This document shows positions 1-7,546 of a stretch of DNA of 31,130 bases, piece after piece. Where the stretch lies: NCBI GenBank assembly GCA_023412975.1, contig JAEZRB010000235.1, positions 1-31,130 of the forward strand, given 5' to 3'. The translations under genes were made by a program, and so were the position numbers. Positions within the stretch are counted from its first letter, which is position 1. Each line of letters starts with the position of its first letter. The notes beneath the pieces were generated by a model. It did not search any database. It saw only the letters and a list, made by a program, of their open reading frames with translations, and was not told where the DNA came from. Source of the stretch: Bacteroidota bacterium (GTDB taxonomy: Bacteria; Bacteroidota; Bacteroidia; Chitinophagales; Chitinophagaceae).

Positions 1-1698
1 AACAGAGCCTTTTCCCCAAGTTCCTATTTGCCGGCTAGTTCCCTCTTGCGCGGATATACCGCCAACAAAATCTATACTGTGATCTCCAAAAACCTTTGAA
101 TAAGCCAGCGTATTTTCCCATACCCAATCAAAATTATTAGCCGCACTTTGAGAATAAGTTGAGGTTTCATCATCCGGATTCCCCGATCGGCCATATTGTT
201 CAAGTTGGCGCGTGTCAGATGGCAGGAAATAGTAACCTGAATTTTCTGTGAAATTGACTCCAAAGTTTGTTTTTACCTTAAAATCTTTCAACACAGTAGC
301 TTCTAAAGATGTGGTCCCCAAAATGTTGTTATTCCCGTATTTCGTATCCTGTTTTTTTATCCGGTGAACAGGGTTTCGCAAATATTGAAGATAAAAGTAG
401 GTTGGGTTATAAAAACCGAAATTACCGTTATCATCTTCTATCTGATCTGTAAATTGATTGGCTGTCATCGTCGGAGGTAAGGCCGCTAAATGCATTATTC
501 CCTGAGTACCGGAGATATGCCCGCCGGTTCCAAATGGAATTTTGCTGGTCCCTCTTGTATATTTAACACTGGAAGAAGATTTCAGCCATGACAATGCATT
601 GTAATCAAGATTTAAACCTACATTATACCTTTTAAATTCAGATCCTATAACAATGCCCTCATGACCAAGGTAGCCAATCGAAAATGCGGATTGAACCTGG
701 CTACTACCTCCACGAAGGGAAATATTATAATTATGCCTTAATCCGGTTTGGAAAACTTCATTTTGCCAGTCCAGATTTCTCAGGGACGAAGGATTGCCCC
801 ACTCAGGCAATGGAGTGAAACCATCTACAGGTGCAAGCTCATTTGCAAGTTTCGCCCATTCTTCCGCATTCAACACATCAAGCATTTTAGGTTTTGCCTG
901 TAAAGAAGCATACGCATCAAATTCGACCTGCACTCCATCTTTCCGTCCCCGTTTTGTTGTAATAATTACTACCCCATTGGCAGCCCTGTTTCCATAGATA
1001 GCTGTTGCCGAAGCATCCTTAAGGATCTCTATGGAAGCAATATCATTAGGGTTAATGGCATTTGCGCTTGATAAAGGATAGCCGTCCACCACATATAACG
1101 GATCATTATTTCCCAGGCTGCCGATACCTCTTATTTGTATCTGAACACCGGCACCCGGCGCTCCATCGTTATTAATGACATTTACACCGGCTGATCTGCC
1201 CTGAATTGCCTGATCCAGATTTGTTATTGGCACTTTTTCTATCTGCGCCCCGCTTATGGAGCTTACAGAACCAGTTAAGTCTCGCTGTCTTTGTGTTCCA
1301 TAACCAATGACAACAACCTTTTCGAGTTCCTTACTCTCAGAAACCAGGAAAACATCTATTACAGATTTGCCGGTTACATTAATTCGCTGGGTAACAAATC
1401 CCACATAGGAAACCACTAACACTTCCCTGCCAGAGGGAACGTCAATTGAATAGTTACCCTCGGTACTCGTGGTTGTTCCTATACTTGTACCTTCAACAGT
1501 GATACTAACTCCTGATAATGGATTACCGGAGTCCGGGTCTGTTATTTTACCCGTTATTTTTCTTGATTGCGCTGTAACCATTGAAGCCAGAAAAAACAGG
1601 AAAAGAGAAAGAGTAAACATTCTCTTTTGAAACAGGTTCAGCTTGAGGAGCTTTTTCCGAAACAACGGTTTCGTTGCCCTTGTTAAGTAGTATTTCAT
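1..1698 (-). CDS. SusC-like TonB-dependent outer-membrane receptor (partial, C-terminus beyond left edge)
   Basis: The minus-strand frame is open for 566 codons from an ATG at 1698 to the window edge. A basic N-terminus and hydrophobic stretch (about residues 28-42, ending VTAQ) form a Sec signal. Next come a carboxypeptidase-regulatory-like beta domain (KITGKITDPDSG, then GNYSIDV and VVSYVGF) and a TonB plug with the SusC hallmarks LYVVDGYP and SIEILKDASATAIYG. The barrel begins but is cut off. SusC proteins import oligosaccharides across the outer membrane with a SusD lipoprotein; no SusD is in the window and one is expected further left. A copy of the repeated operator/promoter module lies about 80 bases upstream, so it probably has its own regulated promoter. 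Family assignment is firm; the substrate is unknown. Confidence 0.93.
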   Translation of the reverse strand, partial: MKYYLTRATKPLFRKKLLKLNLFQKRMFTLSLFLFFLASMVTAQSRKITGKITDPDSGNPLSGVSITVEGTSIGTTTSTEGNYSIDVPSGREVLVVSYVGFVTQRINVTGKSVIDVFLVSESKELEKVVVIGYGTQRQRDLTGSVSSISGAQIEKVPITNLDQAIQGRSAGVNVINNDGAPGAGVQIQIRGIGSLGNNDPLYVVDGYPLSSANAINPNDIASIEILKDASATAIYGNRAANGVVIITTKRGRKDGVQVEFDAYASLQAKPKMLDVLNAEEWAKLANELAPVDGFTPLPEWGNPSSLRNLDWQNEVFQTGLRHNYNISLRGGSSQVQSAFSIGYLGHEGIVIGSEFKRYNVGLNLDYNALSWLKSSSSVKYTRGTSKIPFGTGGHISGTQGIMHLAALPPTMTANQFTDQIEDDNGNFGFYNPTYFYLQYLRNPVHRIKKQDTKYGNNNILGTTSLEATVLKDFKVKTNFGVNFTENSGYYFLPSDTRQLEQYGRSGNPDDETSTYSQSAANNFDWVWENTLAYSKVFGDHSIDFVGGISAQEGTSRQIGTWGKGSV

Positions 1699-1780
1699 TC
1701 GCAGTAGTTTTAAGAGTCAATTAAATAGCGAGGTTAGCAATTCTTATAGTTTTCAAAATGTCAATCGATTTATCCGAATT

Positions 1781-1838
1781 GAAGTTACTACGATCCGCAG
1801 CCTGCTTTTTACCCGATATTGATTATTCATTGTACTAT
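1781..1838 (-). promoter_or_regulatory. Repeated AraC-type operator and promoter, copy A (SusC gene)
   Basis: Read on the plus strand, heptamer ACCCGAT (1811-1817) is followed 21 bp later by GTACTAT (1832-1838), with ATTGATTATTCATT between. On the minus strand, 20 bases downstream of the proximal heptamer, is TAGTAACTTC (1781-1790), the counterpart of the -7-like box in the other copies. From 1806 to 1831 it matches copy B at 4111-4136 with a single difference. The remaining gap between the receptor and the amidase gene (1699-1994) shows nothing else. Binding by the AraC-family protein encoded at 10818 is inferred. Confidence 0.7.
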
Positions 1839-1994
1839 TTTGTAAAAATGCTTCCCTTCCAAATTGCATGTAAAAAATATTCCTTTGTCCATTAACGGAT
1901 ATCAATTGAAAAGCCTGTAATTATTGAACAAGCAAGCAACTCGTTGCAAGAAACTTTTTAGTGAATGCTAAATCCAAATTGGATTATATCCGAA

Positions 1995-2969
1995 TTATAA
2001 ACGATACTTTTCCTGGATTTCGGTTGCCTCCCTTATTTGCTCATCGTAAGTGGGGATTTCATACTCGTTCAAAATGTCTCTTACTATAATACCAGGATCG
2101 AGGCTTTCCAGTGTTGCCCAGTTTTCGGAATGAAATATTTTAATGCGAACCTTTCTGCCATATTTCTTCTGAATATCTTTAAACTTCCGGCTGTGGGGCC
2201 ACAGATGAAGTAATTCCTTTTCAAGATTCACAGGGGCGCAGACCCATCTTGCAAAATCTCCGTCGAGGTCAATCCTATCTCCTGTCATATCGACAATCTG
2301 AGCGTCTTCACCGGTGGCAGATACTATTGCATATTGGTTCATCCATGCATGATTGCGCAGCACATGAGTAAAAGGGCCTTGGGAGGGGAAGCATACAAGT
2401 TCAGCGCCATTTAGTTTTAGAGAATGCCAACTTTCGGTCCAGTTAGCATCAAAACAAATCTGCATCCCCACGTTTCCAAAATCTGTTTTATACACGGAAG
2501 GTTTAATGGGACCCGGTGTTACGCCTTCATTTTTATTATATGTACCAGGAATAATCTCCGTTGATACGGGATGAACTTTATGATAAATGCCCTCGGTCTT
2601 TCCCTGGCGGTTCAGCAGAATTGAGCTGTTATAAAAACGACCGTCGAGCTTTGTTATAATTGGGCATGTAACATAACAATTCTGCTTCCTCGCCACTTCT
2701 GCTAACATGCCTGTAACCGGGCCATGAGAATTTTCATCCTCTGCTACTTGTGATAATTTCAACGATTTCTCTGCCTCCTCTACCCAGGATATATTCACCA
2801 TCTCAGGCAGACAAATGATGTCAGGTTCAAATGCATAAACGTTCTCCATCCTTTCAAGAATGTCTTTCATTCTTTTCTCAATGGTTTTCACCGGCCAAAG
2901 CCCTTTGAGGCTAATGCCTGCCACCCAAACTTCACGAGGGAGACGGTTCTCCTTTTTTACTTTGTTCAT
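1995..2969 (-). CDS. Nitrilase-superfamily carbon-nitrogen hydrolase, cytoplasmic paralogue
   Basis: The protein is 324 residues, a complete CN-hydrolase domain. The Glu-Lys-Cys triad is visible as E56 in CLPEM, K131 in YHKVHP and C172 in MQICFD. Members hydrolyse C-N bonds of amides, nitriles or carbamoyl groups. There is no signal peptide. Its ATG (2967-2969) abuts the stop of the upstream gene (2970-2972), so the two are co-transcribed and probably translationally coupled. They are clear paralogues, sharing motifs throughout (for example FYNSS, TDFG.VGMQIC and the C-terminal E.Q/H.KYR ending). The substrate is not deducible; an amide-bearing sugar or uronamide would suit the context but that is a guess. 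Confidence 0.85.
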   Translation of the reverse strand: MNKVKKENRLPREVWVAGISLKGLWPVKTIEKRMKDILERMENVYAFEPDIICLPEMVNISWVEEAEKSLKLSQVAEDENSHGPVTGMLAEVARKQNCYVTCPIITKLDGRFYNSSILLNRQGKTEGIYHKVHPVSTEIIPGTYNKNEGVTPGPIKPSVYKTDFGNVGMQICFDANWTESWHSLKLNGAELVCFPSQGPFTHVLRNHAWMNQYAIVSATGEDAQIVDMTGDRIDLDGDFARWVCAPVNLEKELLHLWPHSRKFKDIQKKYGRKVRIKIFHSENWATLESLDPGIIVRDILNEYEIPTYDEQIREATEIQEKYRL

Positions 2970-4064
2970 TTAGCGGATGGTTCTGTATTTATCATGAATT
3001 TCTGTTTCACTTTTTATGTATTCGGAAAAGACCGGGATGTCAAACTCTTTTAACACACTTAAAAGATTTAGCTTAGGATCACGGCTTTCAATAGTAATAA
3101 TATCCGTGCTATCCCAAACTTTGATACCAATCCTGCTACCATACTTTTTATACAGGGAAGAAATTAATGAATTTGTTGGCCAGATATCTACAATCACCTT
3201 CTCCAGGTTTATAGTGGCCCATGCATACCGTATGAAGTCACTGGTATTATCAAGATCGTTTCCTGACATATCAATAACCCTTGCCTCTCCGATCGTACTG
3301 GATACAATATAATACTCGTTTTTGAGGGCATAATAATTCAGCATTCTGCCACCGGGAAATGCCGACGCAAATAATACCATGTCTGCTCCTTTTTTCTTAA
3401 GGTTATCCCATCCGTCCGCCCAGTTTACATCATCACAAATCTGCATGCCTACTTTGCCGAAATCTGTTTCAATTATGGGCTGGTCAATTGCACCTGGCAC
3501 CACAGCACCACCTTTATAGCCCTGATCGGGCAAAATTTCGTTTTTTACAGGATGTATTTTATGATATACGCCAGCGATGCCCCCTTTTCTGTCAACTAGC
3601 AGGCTGCTGTTGTAAAAATTTCCCTCTTTTTTTGTAATCACCGGGCAAACAATGTAACAACTGTTCTTCTTTGCGAATGCTGCTATTCTCCCTGTAATCG
3701 GACCCGGAACCTTTTCATCTTCCGCTATTTCGCTTAATGATTTTTGTTCCACAACACCAGCCGTGGCAAATAACTCAGGCAGGCAAATAACATCAGGCTG
3801 CATCCCGGCAACCTCTTCCATTCTTTCGAGAATCCGTGTTACTCTCGATTCAGCTGTGGCATCAGGGGGCAAATAACTCCTTAGATCGACACTGACCACA
3901 CGTACTTCCCTTGGTAATTTCTTATTTTCTGAATCGTTACCAGTTTTACTGGAAGGAGTAGCCGAGATGGCAGAAGGAATGGCCCCACCCACGATTCCTG
4001 CTCCCAAGCCGAGTGATGACTTTTTTATAAAATTTCTTCTGGAAGTGAATTTCCCGCTATTCAT
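2970..4064 (-). CDS. Nitrilase-superfamily carbon-nitrogen hydrolase with Tat signal
   Basis: I start this gene at ATG 4064 (364 residues). The longer frame to 4088 would begin with TTG and lie inside the promoter's -7-like box. From 4064 the N-terminus reads MNSGKFTSRRNFIKKSS followed by a glycine/alanine-rich hydrophobic stretch, a textbook twin-arginine (Tat) leader, so export to the periplasm is predicted. The catalytic triad is E97 (CLPEL), K169 (YHKIHP) and C210 (MQICDD). It is the first gene of a two-gene unit with the leaderless paralogue downstream, under operator copy B. A leader of only about 15-20 bases is predicted from the promoter position. Function beyond C-N bond hydrolysis is unknown. 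Confidence 0.85.
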   Translation of the reverse strand: MNSGKFTSRRNFIKKSSLGLGAGIVGGAIPSAISATPSSKTGNDSENKKLPREVRVVSVDLRSYLPPDATAESRVTRILERMEEVAGMQPDVICLPELFATAGVVEQKSLSEIAEDEKVPGPITGRIAAFAKKNSCYIVCPVITKKEGNFYNSSLLVDRKGGIAGVYHKIHPVKNEILPDQGYKGGAVVPGAIDQPIIETDFGKVGMQICDDVNWADGWDNLKKKGADMVLFASAFPGGRMLNYYALKNEYYIVSSTIGEARVIDMSGNDLDNTSDFIRYAWATINLEKVIVDIWPTNSLISSLYKKYGSRIGIKVWDSTDIITIESRDPKLNLLSVLKEFDIPVFSEYIKSETEIHDKYRTIR

Positions 4065-4085
4065 AAATATCGATCGTAGAAGATT

Positions 4086-4143
4086 CAAATTAATAAATCC
4101 CCACCCCGTCTTTTTACCCGATATTGATCATTCATTACCTTTT
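4086..4143 (-). promoter_or_regulatory. Repeated AraC-type operator and promoter, copy B (amidase pair)
   Basis: On the plus strand, ACCCGAT (4116-4122) and the ATTGATCATTCATT spacer are followed by a weaker second heptamer, TACCTTT at 4136 (20 bp spacing; 21 bp if read as ACCTTTT). The minus-strand box TATTAATTTG (4086-4095) sits exactly 20 bases downstream of the proximal heptamer and resembles the Bacteroidota -7 element TAnnTTTG with one mismatch. No -33 TTTG is seen, which fits an activator-dependent promoter. Confidence 0.7.
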
Positions 4144-4174
4144 TTTGTATAGGCACCGGGAGTCTGCCGCACTG

Positions 4175-4204
4175 AAAAATCTGTCCGGACCTCTGCGGAT
4201 TTTT
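4175..4204 (-). terminator. Possible intrinsic terminator of the heptose/permease operon
   Basis: The arms AAAAATCTGT (4175-4184) and GCGGATTTTT (4195-4204) face each other around a 10-base loop, 26 bases past the permease stop. In the minus-strand RNA the stem has seven continuous pairs, then one mismatch and a G-C pair, ending in a run of U. It would separate this operon from the amidase promoter just beyond. The stem is short and mostly A-U, so this is tentative. Confidence 0.35.
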
Positions 4205-4229
4205 GTATCCCCGCAATCTCCATTAACTA

Positions 4230-5393
4230 TCAACTTACCTGATAACTTTTTTTACTGCTTATGGAATTGACAAGCAAATAAACCATGCAAATACCTAACA
4301 CTAACATTCCCGCCGTCTGCCCAAGATTATCCGAAATAATGCCAATTGCCAACGGAACGATTGCCCCGCCTATGATACCCATCATCATTAAACCTGAAAT
4401 CTCATTCCAATGGTCCGGCTTGTGTTGTAATGCCTTAGAAAAAATAATTGAAAAAATATTGGCAATAGTAATTCCTAACAAAAATATACCAATATAAGTG
4501 CCGGTTAATGATGGTATCAATAAGGTAAAGGCCAGTGATACAAGGGCCAAAATAACAGTCACAGTATAAAATTTACCAGCGGGGATACGTGACAAAAGAA
4601 TTGCTCCAAAGAATGCTCCTGCTGCCTTGGCGGCAAAATATAAACTGCTACCTAATCCTGCTTCTGCAAGCGGCAGGTTACCTTTCAGCATCAAATATTT
4701 CGGAATAGACACATTTAGGCCGACATCAATCCCAACAACAAACAGTATTCCGACAAAAAATCCGAGGATAGTTCGGTCATTTAGCAATTGAAAACACTCC
4801 ATAAATGAGTGCTTTTCCCCGTCATTTTCGGTTTCCTTTATATTGACAACATTGATCCAAACTGCTGCAAGAATGGACACCCCGCCAAATAATGGAAACA
4901 GGTACCGCCAATTGCCCAGGTAAAGCGCTGCTCCCCCCGCCAATACGGGTCCCAGAAAAGAGGATACGGCCTTTACAAACTGCCCGAAAGTCAGGCTGCT
5001 GGCCAATTTCGAACCCGGCACAACATCACCCACCAGGGGGTTTAAAGATACCTGGAGCATGGTATTGCCAATCCCCAACATGGCCAGCGCCAGCAGCACG
5101 GTTACAAAATTGTAAACCAATATGGGAATAAAGAGGGCTATTGCGCTTATCACGATACTTGCAAAGACAGTCTTCCGTCGGCCTATCTTACCCATTAATA
5201 TCCCCGTGGGGATGGAGAACAGAACAAACCAAATGTATACCATCATCAGGATAAAATTGCCGACAGTATCGCTTAACTGAAAATCCTGTTTTATGTAATT
5301 GGAGGCGATCCCTACAAGATCAATAAATCCCATCACGAAAAAGCCTAACATCACCGGTAAAAACTGACTGAGGTTTATTTTTTTTTGTTGCAT
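4230..5393 (-). CDS. MFS sugar permease, fucose-permease (FHS) type
   Basis: This is a 387-residue integral inner-membrane protein with about twelve hydrophobic segments. The N-terminal half has the FHS-like region VYIWFVLFSIPTGILMGKIG followed by RRKTVF, the MFS loop 2-3 motif, and GIGNTMLQVSLNPLVGD in the fifth helix region. FHS permeases are proton symporters for fucose, glucose, galactose and related sugars. It is the last gene of the operon read from 10510, 28 bases after the gmhA-like gene. A sugar importer co-transcribed with heptose-activating enzymes is unusual and suggests that they process, or are induced by, an imported sugar. The substrate is not deducible. Confidence 0.85.
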   Translation of the reverse strand: MQQKKINLSQFLPVMLGFFVMGFIDLVGIASNYIKQDFQLSDTVGNFILMMVYIWFVLFSIPTGILMGKIGRRKTVFASIVISAIALFIPILVYNFVTVLLALAMLGIGNTMLQVSLNPLVGDVVPGSKLASSLTFGQFVKAVSSFLGPVLAGGAALYLGNWRYLFPLFGGVSILAAVWINVVNIKETENDGEKHSFMECFQLLNDRTILGFFVGILFVVGIDVGLNVSIPKYLMLKGNLPLAEAGLGSSLYFAAKAAGAFFGAILLSRIPAGKFYTVTVILALVSLAFTLLIPSLTGTYIGIFLLGITIANIFSIIFSKALQHKPDHWNEISGLMMMGIIGGAIVPLAIGIISDNLGQTAGMLVLGICMVYLLVNSISSKKSYQVS

Positions 5394-5421
5394 ATAATTT
5401 TTGGGCTTTTAAATCGCTGCT

Positions 5422-6009
5422 TTACTTATTTTTTTCCTGCATAGCCAATTCAATATAATGTACCAATGAATGGATCACTTTGATATGAATTTCCTGTACA
5501 CGGTCGGAATAACCATTGTAAGGAACCCGGATTTCGACATCACATAAGGTAGCCATCTTCCCACCCGATTTTCCGGTGAGGCCAACAACTTTCATTCCTT
5601 TTTGCCTCGCTGATTCTATAGCATAAATTACATTTTGCGAGTTTCCACTGGTACTGATGGCCAACAAAATATCTCCTGGCTGGCTCAATGCTTCCACCAT
5701 GCGGGAGAAAATATAGTCGAAGCCAAAGTCGTTGGCCACACAGGTAATATGCGACGGGTCGCAAATTGCAAATGCGGGCAAAGGGATGCGGTCTTTTTGA
5801 AATCTTCCTGTCAGTTCCTCTGCAAAATGCATGGCATCACACATAGAGCCGCCATTACCACATGAAATGATTTTGTTTTTATTTTCCAATGCCTGAACCA
5901 TCAATTCACCAGCTTTCCCAATCGTTTCCCAAATGTTGGGATAAGCAATAAATGTTTCCAACACTTCTTTTGCCTGGTGAAAATTTTCTTTGATCTGTTC
6001 TATTAGCAT
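5422..6009 (-). CDS. gmhA: Sedoheptulose-7-phosphate isomerase (GmhA-like, SIS domain)
   Basis: The 195-residue SIS protein matches GmhA in length and motifs: SCGNGGSMCDAMHFAEEL with the catalytic-type Glu at 64-65, STSGNS for phosphate binding (119-124), and QEIHIKVIH placing His at 175 and 180, the family's catalytic position. GmhA converts sedoheptulose 7-phosphate to D-glycero-D-manno-heptose 7-phosphate, the first step to ADP-heptose for LPS core, in the cytoplasm. It lies between the hldD-like gene and the permease in one operon. General SIS sugar isomerase is the alternative, but the neighbouring kinase, adenylyltransferase and epimerase make GmhA by far the best reading. Confidence 0.9.
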   Translation of the reverse strand: MLIEQIKENFHQAKEVLETFIAYPNIWETIGKAGELMVQALENKNKIISCGNGGSMCDAMHFAEELTGRFQKDRIPLPAFAICDPSHITCVANDFGFDYIFSRMVEALSQPGDILLAISTSGNSQNVIYAIESARQKGMKVVGLTGKSGGKMATLCDVEIRVPYNGYSDRVQEIHIKVIHSLVHYIELAMQEKNK

Positions 6010-6078
6010 TCTATTTTATTTTCAGTAAACGCTCAGCGTACCTGATCGTCAATTTATCTTTAGTGCTACACACGAACT

Positions 6079-7047
6079 TTATGTCAAATTTTTCAAATAA
6101 CTTTTCACATAATCATCCACACCCTCCTCCAGCGAAGTAAAAGGCTTATCGTATCCTGCTTCTCTTAGTTTTGTCGCGTCAGCCTGGGTAAAATATTGGT
6201 ATTTGTTCCGTAAAGCATCCGGCATTTCAATAAAACGTATATCAGGGGAGCATTCCATGGATGTAAAGAGTGCATGCGCCAGGTCAAGCCATGTTCTCGC
6301 CTGTCCTGTACCGCAGTTGAACAACCCTCCTGCTTTTGAGTGCAGGGCAAAATGCAAAGTAACTTCAACGGCATCACGTATGTAGATAAAGTCTCTTTTT
6401 TGCTCTCCATCTTTGTAGCCGGCATGATATGACTTGAAAAGTTCGATATAGCCCAATCTTTTCACCTGATGATAGGCCTTTTGCACCAGTGAACGCATAT
6501 CTTCCTTATGGTCCTCGTAGGGACCGTACACATTGAAGTATTTCAACCCGGTAATTGTATTAAAAAGATTATGGCTAAGTGCCCACAGGTCAAACATGTG
6601 CTTGGAATAACCGTACATATTCAACGGCCTCAGCTTTTGCGTTATTTCATCCCGGTCTTCATACCCTAAACTTCCATCTCCATAGGTAGCGGCGCTGGAT
6701 GCATACACAAATCTCACATTGTGTGATAAACTCCATTTACACAAAGAAACCGTGTAGTGAAAATTATTTTCCAGGAGGTAATCAGCATCACGCTGTGTCG
6801 TGTCGCTGCACGCTCCTAAATGAATGCAAACCCCCGCATCAATAGATCCCTCATTTTTGACGATTTCCAGAAACTGATGCGGTGAGATTATATCGTCAAA
6901 CTTTAAACCTACCAGGTTTTTCCATTTTTCATTCATACCTAAACTATCTACTAAAAGTAAGTTGGTATGCCCCCGCAGGTTCAGCTCTTTTACAACATTG
7001 CATCCTATAAATCCGGCTGCACCTGTTACAATAATTTTTTTAGACAT
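6079..7047 (-). CDS. hldD: ADP-L-glycero-D-manno-heptose 6-epimerase
   Basis: This NAD(P)-dependent extended SDR has the Rossmann motif VTGAAGFIG near the N-terminus, the YASSAATYGDG serine segment, and the catalytic YGYSK (Tyr145, Lys149), close to E. coli HldD numbering. It inverts C6 of ADP-D-glycero-heptose to give ADP-L-glycero-heptose. I prefer ATG 7047 (MSKKIIVTG, 322 residues, overlapping the upstream gene by 8 bases) over ATG 7068, because family members begin directly at the first beta strand and an AGGA lies just before 7047. If the 7068 start is used the protein is 329 residues. It is preceded by the adenylyltransferase and followed by gmhA, in pathway context. Confidence 0.92.
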   Translation of the reverse strand: MSKKIIVTGAAGFIGCNVVKELNLRGHTNLLLVDSLGMNEKWKNLVGLKFDDIISPHQFLEIVKNEGSIDAGVCIHLGACSDTTQRDADYLLENNFHYTVSLCKWSLSHNVRFVYASSAATYGDGSLGYEDRDEITQKLRPLNMYGYSKHMFDLWALSHNLFNTITGLKYFNVYGPYEDHKEDMRSLVQKAYHQVKRLGYIELFKSYHAGYKDGEQKRDFIYIRDAVEVTLHFALHSKAGGLFNCGTGQARTWLDLAHALFTSMECSPDIRFIEMPDALRNKYQYFTQADATKLREAGYDKPFTSLEEGVDDYVKSYLKNLT

Positions 7048-7546
7048 GATCCTGTTTTTTTGCCCCATAGACTTTTATAATCCGCTCAATAGTACCCGTA
7101 GTTGAACGCCCCTCTACCATATCAGCCAAAATTACCTGGCCACCGTTTGCTTCCACGATATCTCGTCCACTTACATAATGGGCCCAGTCTTTCCCTTTCA
7201 CCAGTACCTGCGGTATGATCTGGCCAATGAGATGATAGGGTTCATCTTCATCAAAAAGTACGACACAATCCACGCATTCAAGAGAGGCGAGGACAAATGC
7301 ACGGTCTTCTTCCTGATTAATGGGACGGTCTTCGCCTTTATTGCGTTTTACGGAAGCATCACTGTTAATACCGACACACAAAGCATCTCCCTGGTTTCGG
7401 GCAAATGTGAGATAGGTTACATGTCCTTTATGCAGAATATCAAAACAGCCATTGGTGAATACCAACTTTTGTCCTTTCGCATACAGACTGTCACGAAAAA
7501 CACGTGCTTGATCTGCTGTCATAATTTTTTGTTCGGGGCTCTTCAT
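7040..7546 (-). CDS. hldC: D-glycero-beta-D-manno-heptose 1-phosphate adenylyltransferase (HldE C-domain type)
   Basis: The 168-residue nucleotidyltransferase has FTNGCFDILHKGHVTYL, the HxGH signature (HKGH, residues 39-42), and GRSTTGTIERI near the C-terminus, as in the stand-alone equivalent of the HldE adenylyltransferase domain. It transfers AMP from ATP to heptose 1-phosphate to give ADP-heptose. Its start overlaps the kinase gene's stop in an ATGA arrangement (7543-7546), so translation is coupled. In Enterobacteria this domain is fused to the kinase; here the two are separate and the kinase carries a different partner. Confidence 0.92.
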   Translation of the reverse strand: MKSPEQKIMTADQARVFRDSLYAKGQKLVFTNGCFDILHKGHVTYLTFARNQGDALCVGINSDASVKRNKGEDRPINQEEDRAFVLASLECVDCVVLFDEDEPYHLIGQIIPQVLVKGKDWAHYVSGRDIVEANGGQVILADMVEGRSTTGTIERIIKVYGAKKQDHV

